Shown: in pieces, positions 35,701 to 45,461 of the stretch
Layout: every line of letters starts with the position of its first letter
Position numbering within the stretch: the stretch's first letter is position 1
Made by a program: the position numbers and the translations under genes
Assembly: GCA_009840005.1 (NCBI GenBank)
Contig: VXOR01000093.1
Location: 13,660-77,659, forward strand
Length of the DNA: 64,000 nucleotides
Source: Gemmatimonadota bacterium
Lineage (GTDB): Bacteria > Latescibacterota > UBA2968 > UBA8231
Reading direction: 5' to 3'
The notes under the pieces: generated by a model
What the model was told of the DNA's origin: nothing
The model's input: only the letters and a program-made list of their open reading frames with translations
Database searches by the model: none

Positions 35701-36456
35701 GTGACTAGCAGTGTACTGCAACACTTACTAGACATCCGCCACCGCCGTGGCGCAGGCTACTTGCCCCTGCTAGATCCAGATCGGTTGGCTCCAGACGAGT
35801 TGGAGGCTCGCGCCCAGCTCTGCGTTGCGGCCGGGGCCGATGCGATCCTCATTGGCACGAGCCTGATGTTCTCGTCGCGCAACGCGGTCTGTTTCGAGCG
35901 CGTCCGGGCCAAGGTCGATGTGCCGGTGATCAGCTTTCCCGGAAGCTCGGGCCAAGTGGTGCCGACGGCTGATGCGATCCTCTTTCTGTCGCTAGTCAGC
36001 GGGCGCAACCCCGAGCTCTTGATCGGCGAGCACGTCAAAGCCGCTCCCTTGATCCACGAGTACGGCATTGAGACCATCCCCACCGGGTATATGCTGGTCG
36101 AATCGGGGACCTTGACATCCGTGGAATTTATGAGCGATACTCGGCCCATTCCGCGCGACAAGATCGACATCGCCATGGCCCACGCCTTGGCGGCCGAGTA
36201 CTTGGGCATGAGGCTTATTTATCTAGAAACTGGCAGCGGCGCGTGCGCTTCTGTGCCCGACGAAATGGTGAGCGCGGTCGCCGATTGCGTTTCGGTGCCG
36301 GTCATCGTCGGCGGCGGCATCCGCGAACCGGGGGTGGCGCGGGCCAAGGTGGAGGCCGGTGCGGGCTTCGTGGTCACGGGCAGCGTTGTCGAAGACGATC
36401 AGCAGCGCCTGTGCGCTTTGAGCCGAGCAGTACATACAAAAGAACGACAGGAGTAA
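35701..36456 (+). CDS. Geranylgeranylglyceryl phosphate synthase-like (PcrB/GGGPS family)
   Basis: This 251-residue TIM-barrel prenyltransferase attaches a polyprenyl group to sn-glycerol-1-phosphate. LPLLDPDRLAPDELEARAQ, AGADAILIGTSLMF, PVISFPGSSGQVVPTADAIL, the phosphate-binding IYLETGSGA and PVIVGGGIREPG are family landmarks. Archaea use it for membrane lipids, Bacillus (PcrB) for heptaprenylglycerol phosphate, and FCB-group bacteria also carry it. It starts at GTG, 12 bp after alaS. The window also holds pgsA and pgpA of the bacterial glycerol-3-phosphate pathway, so both lipid chemistries are encoded. Chain length and product cannot be read from sequence. Confidence 0.85.
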   Translation: MTSSVLQHLLDIRHRRGAGYLPLLDPDRLAPDELEARAQLCVAAGADAILIGTSLMFSSRNAVCFERVRAKVDVPVISFPGSSGQVVPTADAILFLSLVSGRNPELLIGEHVKAAPLIHEYGIETIPTGYMLVESGTLTSVEFMSDTRPIPRDKIDIAMAHALAAEYLGMRLIYLETGSGACASVPDEMVSAVADCVSVPVIVGGGIREPGVARAKVEAGAGFVVTGSVVEDDQQRLCALSRAVHTKERQE

Positions 36457-36466
36457 GCAATAGGCC

Positions 36467-36739
36467 ATGGTTGAAAAGACGGCCACGATTAACAATCCAC
36501 TGGGTATCCACGCGCGTCCAGCCGCGCTTTTGGTGCAGAAGGCGGCACAATTCAAGGCCGAGATTTACCTTTCTAAAGGCGACGTCGATGGGGTCAACGG
36601 CAAGAGTATCATGGGCGTGATGATGCTGGCCGCCGAGCAAGGTGCCCGAGTCGCCGTCCGGGCCGAGGGCGAGGATGAGAACGCTGCCGCCGAGGCCATG
36701 GTCTCACTGTTAGAGAGCACATTCGAGGGGCAAATTTGA
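36467..36739 (+). CDS. ptsH: Phosphocarrier protein HPr
   Basis: This 90-residue protein has His15, the phosphorylation site, in NPLGIHARPAALL. Ser47 in KSIMGVMML matches the HPr-kinase site (Ser46) of other HPr proteins. It takes phosphate from enzyme I, encoded immediately downstream with a 4-bp overlap (TTGA). No sugar-specific EII gene is visible. Many FCB bacteria use HPr and EI for regulation or for mannose-type systems encoded elsewhere. Confidence 0.93.
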   Translation: MVEKTATINNPLGIHARPAALLVQKAAQFKAEIYLSKGDVDGVNGKSIMGVMMLAAEQGARVAVRAEGEDENAAAEAMVSLLESTFEGQI

Positions 36740-38502
36740 CCGCGACCAGCGAACATAGGGTTTTCGATGGTATATGCGTTTCTCCCGGCATTGGCATTGG
36801 CCGGGCTTTCGCATATGACAAGCAGGCCCCGGTTATCACTCGCCAGCGCGTTGCGCCGCATCTGGTTAGGAAGGAGATTGAGCGCTTTCGCAACATACTC
36901 CACCAGGCTGGGGACGAGATTCGGCGCATTCGCCGCTGGGTCGCCAGCGAGCAGGGCGAGGAACTAGCGCAGATATTCGACGCCCAACTAGCCATGCTAG
37001 AGGATCCATCCATCCTAGCGCGCACCGAGGGATTGATTCGCGAAAAGTACTATTCGGCCGAGCGGGCGTATGCCGAGGAGCTGGAGAAAGTCAAAGAGGC
37101 CTTTGGCAGCATTGAGAACGAATACCTGCGGGCGCGGGTAAGCGACATCGCAGATATCGAAAATCAAGTGTTGATGCGGTTAGCAGGGGGCGAAGTCAAA
37201 GCACTCGATTCGCTTCGCGCCAACACGATTGTCCTTGCCCACGACTTACTGCCCTCGGAGATGGTGCGCTTAGAGCGCCGCCGGATCAAAGGAGTGGTGC
37301 TCGATGCCGGCGGTGCGGCTTCGCACGCGGCCATCATCGCCCGCTCATTGCAGCTACCCACGGTCGTTGGCACTGGCGACTGTTCGCAGCAAGTGGCAGA
37401 CGGCGACTTGGTGGTCGTCGATGGCAACGAAGGTCAGGTCCACCTGCGGCCCGATGCCCTCGGCGAGCGGCGCTATCGGGCGCGTCGCCAGCGTCAACTG
37501 CGGCGCGAGCGCGACCTAGAGCGGCGTCGCAACTTGCCCGCGGTTACTCAAGACGGGCAGGAAATCACATTGATGGCCAACGTCGATGTGCAGACTGAAG
37601 TACAGATGGCGCTCGACAACGGCGCCAGCGGCGTGGGCATGTACCGCACCGAGTTCTTGTATCTCAATTACCGCTTGCCCTCCGAGGAGGAGCAGTTCAA
37701 GGTCTATTCCGCCCTCGTTGAATCGCTGGCCCCGCATCCCGTGGTGATTCGCACCATGGACTTGGGAGGCGACAAGCTGTCCCACGTTTTGGAGGTTCAG
37801 CCCGAGGCCAACCCCTTCTTGGGGTGGCGCGGAATCCGCATTTGCCTCGATACCCCAGATTTGTTCAAGACGCAGCTACGCGCCCTGCTCAGGGCCGGAG
37901 CGCACGGCGAGGCGCAGATCTTGTTGCCGATGATCTCTAGCTTGAACGAACTGCGGCGCATCCGGGTGCTAGTGGAGGAAGCCAAAGACGAGTTGCGGGC
38001 GGCGGGGCAGCCCTTTGCCGAGCATTGCAAGCTGGGCATTATGGTTGAAGTGCCGTCTGTGGCCTTAATGGCCGATCACTTTGCCGGCGAAGTAGATTTT
38101 TTTAGCCTCGGCACCAACGACCTGACTCAGTACGCATTGGCTGTGGATCGCGGCATGAGCAAAGTGGCTTGGCTCTACGACCCGTTTCACCCGGCGGTCT
38201 TGCGCTTGATCAAGATGGTCGCCGACAGCGGCCAGCGCACTAACACGCCCGTGAGCATCTGCGGCGAGATGGCCGGCGACCCTTTGGCCACGACGCTCTT
38301 GCTCGGTCTCGGGCTGAATTGTCTGAGTCTAAGCCCCGGTCTCATCCCGGAGGTCAAGGAGGTCATTCGTGCTATTCACGCGGAAAAGGCGCGGGAGATC
38401 GCCAATGAATGCTTGGCCATGGACACTGGAACTGAGGTGCGCGAGCACTTGGGAGATGCCGTCGGCGAATACGTACCTTTCTGGCGTCAGAGGTATCACT
38501 GA
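36736..38502 (+). CDS. ptsI: Phosphoenolpyruvate--protein phosphotransferase (enzyme I)
   Basis: This 588-residue protein has the standard length. It autophosphorylates from PEP on His197 (GGAASHAAIIARSLQLPTVV) and passes the phosphate to HPr. The C-terminal PEP-binding barrel has YRTEFLYLNY, RTMDLGGDK, GWRGIRICLD, FFSLGTNDLTQYAL and SICGEMAGDP with the active-site Cys. It starts at TTG overlapping the ptsH stop codon; the overlap and missing ATG are consistent with translational coupling. metK follows after 19 bp. Confidence 0.95.
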   Translation: MTATSEHRVFDGICVSPGIGIGRAFAYDKQAPVITRQRVAPHLVRKEIERFRNILHQAGDEIRRIRRWVASEQGEELAQIFDAQLAMLEDPSILARTEGLIREKYYSAERAYAEELEKVKEAFGSIENEYLRARVSDIADIENQVLMRLAGGEVKALDSLRANTIVLAHDLLPSEMVRLERRRIKGVVLDAGGAASHAAIIARSLQLPTVVGTGDCSQQVADGDLVVVDGNEGQVHLRPDALGERRYRARRQRQLRRERDLERRRNLPAVTQDGQEITLMANVDVQTEVQMALDNGASGVGMYRTEFLYLNYRLPSEEEQFKVYSALVESLAPHPVVIRTMDLGGDKLSHVLEVQPEANPFLGWRGIRICLDTPDLFKTQLRALLRAGAHGEAQILLPMISSLNELRRIRVLVEEAKDELRAAGQPFAEHCKLGIMVEVPSVALMADHFAGEVDFFSLGTNDLTQYALAVDRGMSKVAWLYDPFHPAVLRLIKMVADSGQRTNTPVSICGEMAGDPLATTLLLGLGLNCLSLSPGLIPEVKEVIRAIHAEKAREIANECLAMDTGTEVREHLGDAVGEYVPFWRQRYH

Positions 38503-38521
38503 AGGAGCTTGAGAATACACT

Positions 38522-39688
<1,167 letters not shown>

Positions 39689-39707
39689 AGCCTTGATCGG
39701 CTAGCAG

Positions 39708-41279
39708 ATGACTGCCGTACGGTGCCGATGGCTGGGCGCACTCTTGGGGGTCGGAGCGTTGACGGGCTGCGGAGTGAATCCTCCCCAAATTCCCAGCACC
39801 AATTTCCAGATCAGCATCCCGGTTGCCGACGACCGGACAACCGTTCGGGACTTGGCCGACGAGCGCACTGGCTTCCTGAAAATCGACGATGAAGGCCTGC
39901 TCTCGGTAGATTTTACAGCGGACTTCAACCACCGCGAGGAAGTTGGCGACCGCCTTCGCGTCGCGCCCGTCTCTGCGGCCTTGGCGGTGCCGATTGGGCC
40001 GGCTGACGGTGCGATTGCCAAGACCGAGGCTCTCGCCTTTGCCGATGATCGCATCCAAATCGCGCACGCGGTCATCGCCGAGGGCGGCCTGACCCTCAAG
40101 GCGACCAACCAGACTGCGATCCCCTTACAGATCGAGTTGATCTTGGACGATGTCAAAAGGCCGGACGGCACACCCCACGCCTTTCTCATCGACGCGCTTG
40201 CCTCTGGCGAGAGCATGGTGGTGCCCTTTGACTTGGCTGGCAGTGAATTTATCCCGCAGAGTCCTATTGAAATGAGGATCTCATACCGAGTGCAGGGCGA
40301 ATTTGCAGAGACCAGCGCCACTGACAAGTTGCTACTAGAAGCCGAGACCGAAGATTTGCTACTCAGCCGCATCGAAGGGGTGCTCGACGAGGTCGTCTTG
40401 TCAGTCTCCCCGATCGTCCGTGCGGTCAATTTCCCCTCGGGATTAGATCGGATCGCCTTCAGTTCGGTCGCTCTAGAGGTCGGTCTGACATCGGGCGTTG
40501 GTTTCCGCAGCCGCATTGACCTCCACATCGAGGGAACCAATAGCTATGGCGAGCGGGATTCCCTGATGATCTCCGAAGTATTCCAGCGCGGCGATCCAGA
40601 CCATCCGGTGTCGTTGGCCTTGTCGCTGGCCTCCGCAGAGCTGACCGAGTTTCTCAACCTGCTGCCGACCGAGGTCGCGGTCGCGCCGACCGTGCGCATC
40701 GGCGATGGCGAATCCGCGGAAGTGATCGACTCTAGGCATTGGGTGCAGATTGACCAAGTGCGCTTTGCCTCACAGGGTCATTTTCAAATAGAAGAAGACA
40801 CCCGCATTGAGTTCGATCCGATCTTTCGTCGCTTCCAGGACGACGATGCCCGCCGTCGCATCCAAGCCAGCCTCGATAGTGCCGTCGTAGTTACTGCGGT
40901 TGAAAATCACCTGCCCACCGCCATCCGCGTCAGCCTGTGGGTCGCACCGAGAACCGAGGACGTGTACGGCAACGAAGACCTATTCGCCGACAACGAGGCC
41001 AACGGCTATCTGCGGATTCCCAAGGAGGATTCCATTGCGGTGGATGCGGGCGAAGTCGGTCCCGAAGGGCAGGTTGTGGCCAGTGCATTCAGCCACCAAC
41101 GGATCGCGCTCGCAGACGAAGATGTGGAGGTCTTTCTGCGAGAGGAGGGCGTCTATACGGGCATACTAGTCGAGCTGGACAAGACGCCGAGCGAGGTGGT
41201 GATGCGGGCGAGTGATTTCATCGCCGTAGAAGCTGGGGCGGTGATTTTCATGGAATTCAACGAAGACTTGGTCAAGTAG
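39708..41279 (+). CDS. Putative lipoprotein, large, beta-rich
   Basis: This 523-residue exported protein has a lipobox with Cys21 (GALTGCGVNP). The mature part is rich in beta-strand patterns with many Val, Ile and Thr residues (for example LSVDFTADFNHREEVGDRLR and VALEVGLTSGVGFRSRIDLH) and ends with VEAGAVIFMEFNEDLVK. No enzymatic motif is visible. It lies 7 bp before a PorV-like barrel gene, so the pair probably forms an outer-membrane unit. I do not recognise the family; similar lipoproteins next to DUF5723/PorV-like proteins exist in FCB genomes as far as I recall. Confidence 0.65.
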   Translation: MTAVRCRWLGALLGVGALTGCGVNPPQIPSTNFQISIPVADDRTTVRDLADERTGFLKIDDEGLLSVDFTADFNHREEVGDRLRVAPVSAALAVPIGPADGAIAKTEALAFADDRIQIAHAVIAEGGLTLKATNQTAIPLQIELILDDVKRPDGTPHAFLIDALASGESMVVPFDLAGSEFIPQSPIEMRISYRVQGEFAETSATDKLLLEAETEDLLLSRIEGVLDEVVLSVSPIVRAVNFPSGLDRIAFSSVALEVGLTSGVGFRSRIDLHIEGTNSYGERDSLMISEVFQRGDPDHPVSLALSLASAELTEFLNLLPTEVAVAPTVRIGDGESAEVIDSRHWVQIDQVRFASQGHFQIEEDTRIEFDPIFRRFQDDDARRRIQASLDSAVVVTAVENHLPTAIRVSLWVAPRTEDVYGNEDLFADNEANGYLRIPKEDSIAVDAGEVGPEGQVVASAFSHQRIALADEDVEVFLREEGVYTGILVELDKTPSEVVMRASDFIAVEAGAVIFMEFNEDLVK

Positions 41280-41286
41280 GGCACCA

Positions 41287-42729
41287 GTGCAAGGCAAGAG
41301 ATTGATCATTCTAGCGGCCCTGTTCGTCGTCGGGGCCTACGGGCAGGTGGCTGCCGTTCCCGGCGACGCTAGCCCGCGGGCTATGGCGCTGGGCCAAGCT
41401 TATACGGCCTTGGCCCGAGGGCCGGAAGCCGTTTTCTGGAATCCGGCGAATTTAGCGCTTGCGGGCAGCCGCGGGTTTTCCTGGGACTTGCTCGGCGCGG
41501 GCCTTTGCTTGGTTGCTGAAAACAACAGTTTTTCGGTCGCCACGTACAACGCCCACTTCACGGCCGCCAACGAGAAGGTATCTCCCAACGGCAGCCCGTA
41601 CTACATCAGCCCGGTGGAGAAAAAAAAGCTGCTCGCCGACATCCCAGACGCGGGCCTGCGCATGAACGGGGATATCGAGCCGACGCTCGTCGCGGGCCTC
41701 CCGCTCAATGGGGGCGTGGCTTTTGTAGTCGGGGATGTGCGCTCGGCCATTGCCGTGGGGTTTACCAGTGGGGTCGAGAGCGAGATTCCCAAGGACGTGT
41801 TAGAGCTTTTCTTTTTTGGCAACGAGTTTGCGGAGGACCGCTTGGCGGCCGGCAAGAGCGAAGGGTACGATATCAGCGACTGGAATGGGTCGGGGTGGGC
41901 CGTGGGCACGCTCAATGTCGCCGTTGCGAAGCCCGCACTGCCTGCTCGTCTTGCGCCCTATCTAAGCGAGTTCACAGTCGGCAGTACGCTCAAGCTCTCG
42001 ATGGGTAGCTACGGAGAGATTATCGAATCCGGCGGCACCGGACTGGTGGCTCGAGTCGGCGGTGCTGAGGCAGATGCTTGGCTGATTGCCCAGCACGCCA
42101 AAAGGGGCGTTGGCGTTGGCATCGACATTGGCATTGCTGGCCGAAGCAAAAGCCGCAAGACGACCTTCAGCTTCAGTGCGCTCAACTTGCTCGACATGTT
42201 CTCTTGGAATGAGGGGGTACGCCAAGATTCCATTTTCCTTGCGACCAACGAACTGCGGATCTCCCGTTTCTTGGACGCGGACTCGCGGTCCATTGAGGAA
42301 GTATTCGACAACCCGGATTTCGACGGCGACGGCGATCCAGAATTCACCAAGCAGATCAGCCAAAAGCCGTTCTCGCGTTCGCTACCGGCCATGCTGCGGC
42401 TTGGGGTGGCCTATCAGGCCAAGCCCCATCTAACGATGGTTGGCAATTGGGACCAGGCGTTCAGTTCCAAGTTTGGGATGCGGACTCGACCGCGGCTGGC
42501 TGGCGGAGTCGAGTACTGGCTGGCGGACTGGTTGCCGGCCCGCATTGGCCTGTCGCTGGGTGGGCGGAGCAACAGTTCGGCGGTCGGCTTTGCTTTTGGT
42601 CCGTTTGTGGTGTCGTCCGTGCAGGTCCGCTTCTTGGAGACCAGCTTGGCCATGCGCGGTGGCCTCTTACCGGGAATAGCTAAGGGTACCGCCATTTCCG
42701 TGATGTTTTTTCGCTTGAGCCTCGTCTAG
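41287..42729 (+). CDS. PorV-like / DUF5723-like outer-membrane barrel
   Basis: This 480-residue protein starts at GTG. A signal peptide (about 1-23) is followed by ASPRAMALGQAYTALARGPE and AVFWNPANLALAGS, the same N-terminal motif as in PorV/UPF0164 proteins, here in a longer barrel. An Asp-rich loop (DNPDFDGDGDPEFTK) interrupts the strands near residue 345. It ends in GTAISVMFFRLSLV, typical for a barrel. It is coupled to the lipoprotein upstream. It may be an outer-membrane partner for exported proteins, but its role is not shown by context. Confidence 0.7.
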   Translation: MQGKRLIILAALFVVGAYGQVAAVPGDASPRAMALGQAYTALARGPEAVFWNPANLALAGSRGFSWDLLGAGLCLVAENNSFSVATYNAHFTAANEKVSPNGSPYYISPVEKKKLLADIPDAGLRMNGDIEPTLVAGLPLNGGVAFVVGDVRSAIAVGFTSGVESEIPKDVLELFFFGNEFAEDRLAAGKSEGYDISDWNGSGWAVGTLNVAVAKPALPARLAPYLSEFTVGSTLKLSMGSYGEIIESGGTGLVARVGGAEADAWLIAQHAKRGVGVGIDIGIAGRSKSRKTTFSFSALNLLDMFSWNEGVRQDSIFLATNELRISRFLDADSRSIEEVFDNPDFDGDGDPEFTKQISQKPFSRSLPAMLRLGVAYQAKPHLTMVGNWDQAFSSKFGMRTRPRLAGGVEYWLADWLPARIGLSLGGRSNSSAVGFAFGPFVVSSVQVRFLETSLAMRGGLLPGIAKGTAISVMFFRLSLV

Positions 42730-42879
42730 ACCGTGGTCAGTGGTTAAGCTCCTCCATGCCAATACGGGAACGTTATAAATCGAGTTTGGTGAACCTCAAT
42801 AAGCCAATGTCAAGAGGGTGATGTTGACGCTGAGGGCGTAGTCTTGGAAGTTCTAGCGATCAATCAGCCTGGGAGCTTT

Positions 42880-43146
42880 ATGATTATGAAATATACGCGC
42901 ATCACAGTAAACCCGGCTCAAATGGGGGGCATCCCCTGTATTCGGGGACTGCGTATCCCGGTGGCGACCGTCGTGGGGATGATCGCCGAGAATATGAGCC
43001 AACAGGAGATTCTCCAAGCCTATCCCGACCTCGAACCGGATGATATTCGCCAAGCACTGAACTATGCGGCCGAAGCAGTGCGCGAGCAGGTGTTGCCCTT
43101 GACCGGCACGGGACCTAAACACGGCCAAATTGCACTTACGAGTTGA
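42880..43146 (+). CDS. DUF433 family protein (antitoxin-like)
   Basis: This 88-residue protein is of the DUF433 type, with a winged/HTH-like core: ITVNPAQMGGIPCIRGLRIP, then MSQQEILQAYPDLEPDDIRQ and ALNYAAEAV. Such proteins often sit before a DUF5615 PIN-like toxin gene and are treated as antitoxins. No toxin gene follows here: the next 93 bp are empty. The start is ATG at 42880 (GGGAG site 4 nt upstream) or at 42886. The gene lies in a disturbed region between a barrel gene and a clpB relic, so it may be a leftover. Confidence 0.75.
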   Translation: MIMKYTRITVNPAQMGGIPCIRGLRIPVATVVGMIAENMSQQEILQAYPDLEPDDIRQALNYAAEAVREQVLPLTGTGPKHGQIALTS

Positions 43147-43239
43147 ATCCGCGGAATTTTTTTACTTTAGGTCAAGATGGTTGGTGTCGGGAGGCAAGCC
43201 GCGACCCACCTCCCCACGAACGCGGATGTCGCCTCTCGC

Positions 43240-43455
43240 CTATTTCCCTTTTATCGAATCGGCCAATTCCCTCGCGCATTGGCAGGCTTCGACTAGTAGT
43301 TCATACCTCTGCTCATAAACTAGCTTATAAACCTCATTGAGACTCTTTACGACCGCCCGGCCTCGTACTGTTTGACCCAGATTGTGTACCTTATAGAGAT
43401 CTTTGATCTGTCTCAGGTTGGTATTGACATCACCTAAGAGTTCGTCAACCGACAT
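43240..43455 (-). CDS. Small hypothetical protein, minus strand
   Basis: A 71-residue helical protein (MSVDELLGDVNTNLRQIKDL at the start, QCARELADSIKGK at the end) has the mixed charged/hydrophobic pattern of a real coding sequence. The frame stays open upstream to 43812 but runs antisense through the clpB relic, so that extension is not credible; a TTG near 43494 is an alternative start. No good ribosome-binding site is seen. Base composition is more A/T-rich than neighbouring genes, and the ORF lies inside the scar between the DUF433 gene and the clpB relic. Function unknown. Confidence 0.4.
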   Translation of the reverse strand: MSVDELLGDVNTNLRQIKDLYKVHNLGQTVRGRAVVKSLNEVYKLVYEQRYELLVEACQCARELADSIKGK

Positions 43456-43557
43456 GGTTGCACACTCGGGATAGATAACTGTCTTAGTTGAAGCGTTTGG
43501 CAATTTTTCAGAGGAACAAGCTCTATTGCTAGCTGACAGACTGCCATTCCTAAGGCA

Positions 43558-44005
43558 ATGATTGTCGAAGGCTTGGCGCAGCGCATCGTGCGCGGCGATG
43601 TGCCCGAGTGGATGCAGGATCAGACGATCTTTGCGCTGGACATGGGTGCGCTGATGGCCGGGGCCAAGTACCGGGGCGAATTTGAGGAGCGGCTCAAGGC
43701 CGTGCTTGACGAAATCCGCGCCAGCGAGGGCCGCATCTTGCTCTTTATCGACGAGTTGCACACCATCGTCGGTGCTGGCAAAACCGAGGGCTCGACCGAC
43801 GCGGCGGCACATTGCCCACGCAGGTTTCGACCCGGTCTATGGTGCCCGGCCACTCAAGCGCTTCTTGCAGCGCGAGATCGAAACGCGGATCGCTCGCTTG
43901 CTGGTGGCCGGCGACATGCCCGAGGGGTCGCGGGTTGAGGTGGTACTCGACGAAGGCCAATTGGCCGTGCGACACCAGCCGCTGGAAGCGGGAACCGAGA
44001 TTTAG
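43558..44005 (+). pseudogene. clpB: clpB relic, truncated and internally deleted
   Basis: Two pieces of the ClpB disaggregase lie back to back in different frames. The first (43558 to about 43803) runs from just after the Walker A motif of the first AAA domain ([20 protein letters not shown]) through [20 protein letters not shown] to [20 protein letters not shown]. The second (about 43804-44005) is the C-terminus ([20 protein letters not shown], then [20 protein letters not shown]). The N-terminal domain, the Walker A loop and roughly 500 internal residues, including the second ATPase core, are missing, and the joint shifts the frame. The gene cannot make a working ClpB. A functional copy may exist elsewhere. 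Confidence 0.88.
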
Positions 44006-44076
44006 CGATTGTCGTCTCTTTTTGTGGACATTGAGAAATATCCGTATTTTCACACCCTTTTCAGAGAGGAAATACC

Positions 44077-45459
44077 ATGCGGAAGTTGTACTGTTCCCTG
44101 TTCGTTTTAAGCCTCGCGGTGGCTGATAGCACCCAAGCCAGCGAGAACATGCAGTTCCTGCGCCAGATGAGCGACGGCTTTGCCGAACTCGCCGCGCAGG
44201 TCAAGCCCGGGGTCGTAAAAATCACCACGGAGGGCACCGAGGAGGGCTCTGTATTCAGCCTGCCGTGGGGAAGGCCCTTCCGCGTCCCCGACCAGCAGCG
44301 CCGGGGCCAGGGTTCGGGCGTGATCGCTGAATTTGACGGCCAGCAGTACATCATTACCAATAACCACGTGATTCGTCACGCCGACGACATCCGCGTAGAA
44401 GGGACGGATTCGCGCTTCTTTGCAGCCGAGGTGGTGGGCCGCGATTCGTTGAGCGATGTCGCCGTGCTGAAGATCGATGCCGACGACCTACCCACCTTGA
44501 CAATGGGCGACTCAGATCAACTGCGCGAGGGCGAGTGGGTGATGGCCATAGGCCACCCCTTGGGCTTGGCTTACTCCGTGACTATGGGCACGGTCAGTGC
44601 GTTGGGGCGGGCGCGTTTCGGGCCTGAGTACGGCTCTTTTATCCAGACCGACGCCGCCATCAATATGGGCAATAGCGGCGGTGCCTTGGTCAACTTGCGC
44701 GGGGAGCTTGTGGGCATCAACACTGCCATTCACAGCAACGACGGCGGCAATATAGGCATTGGCTTTGCCATTCCGATCAACTTAGTCCAGCACGTAGCCG
44801 AACAGCTTATTGAACACGGCGAGGTGCGGCGCGGTTTCCTCGGCGTGGGCATCGGCGACTTGAAACCGCTGTTGGCCGAAGCCATGGGGCTGGACAACAC
44901 CCACGGCGTGTTGATCACCAGCGTGAGCCCCGACCGAGCCGCGGATAAGGCCGGCATCAAGAGAGACGACATCGTTTTGGAAGTCGATGGCCAGCCCGTG
45001 CATAACGTGGTTGAACTGAGGAGCCGCATCGGGCGCACAGCTCCCGGCGTGGAGATCGAGTTGTTGGTGTTGCGGGACGGCAAACAGAAGCGCATTGAGA
45101 TCGAGTTGGAGTCCCTGACCGAGGAGGCATTGGCTACGTCTGCCGGTGCTCGCGATTCCAACGAGGCGAGAGGGCCGTTGGGGATAAGGGTAGAGAACCT
45201 GAAAGACGAGTGGGCAGAACGCTTGGGGTACGAAGACGAGTCTGGGGTGGTGATCGTGCGAGTGGCCAGAGGCAGCGAGGCGGCGAAGCGGGGTTTGCAC
45301 CGAGGGATGCTCATTCAGGAGATCAACGACGAACGGGTGGAAACTGTGGAAGATTATGAGGATGTGTTAGAAGAAATTGAGCCAGGGAGCGCGTTTATGA
45401 TGCGGGTGCTGGGAGAGAGAGGGACGCGGCTGATAGGGATGCGGATGCCCGTAAATTGA
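44077..45459 (+). CDS. HtrA/DegP-type periplasmic serine protease
   Basis: This 460-residue protease and chaperone has a signal peptide (about 1-20). The trypsin-like domain has the triad His97 (TNNHVIRHAD), Asp127 (DSLSDVAVLKID) and Ser200 (NMGNSGGALVNLRGE). Two PDZ domains follow: the first around 285-345 (GVLITSVSPDRAADKAGIKR) and the second around 390-455 (GVVIVRVARGSEAAKRGLHR). It would degrade or refold damaged envelope proteins. The ATG at 44077 has an AGAGAGGAA site. The next gene begins at its stop codon. The relic of clpB, another protein-quality gene, lies directly upstream. Confidence 0.92.
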   Translation: MRKLYCSLFVLSLAVADSTQASENMQFLRQMSDGFAELAAQVKPGVVKITTEGTEEGSVFSLPWGRPFRVPDQQRRGQGSGVIAEFDGQQYIITNNHVIRHADDIRVEGTDSRFFAAEVVGRDSLSDVAVLKIDADDLPTLTMGDSDQLREGEWVMAIGHPLGLAYSVTMGTVSALGRARFGPEYGSFIQTDAAINMGNSGGALVNLRGELVGINTAIHSNDGGNIGIGFAIPINLVQHVAEQLIEHGEVRRGFLGVGIGDLKPLLAEAMGLDNTHGVLITSVSPDRAADKAGIKRDDIVLEVDGQPVHNVVELRSRIGRTAPGVEIELLVLRDGKQKRIEIELESLTEEALATSAGARDSNEARGPLGIRVENLKDEWAERLGYEDESGVVIVRVARGSEAAKRGLHRGMLIQEINDERVETVEDYEDVLEEIEPGSAFMMRVLGERGTRLIGMRMPVN

Positions 45460-45461
45460 GT

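Noticed and set aside
38503..38521. SAM riboswitch before metK
   Set aside because: Only 19 bp lie between ptsI and metK, too short for any known SAM riboswitch.
43147..43239. Toxin gene expected after the DUF433 gene
   Set aside because: The frames in these 93 bp do not show a DUF5615 or PIN-like start, and the short ORFs there have no protein-like pattern.
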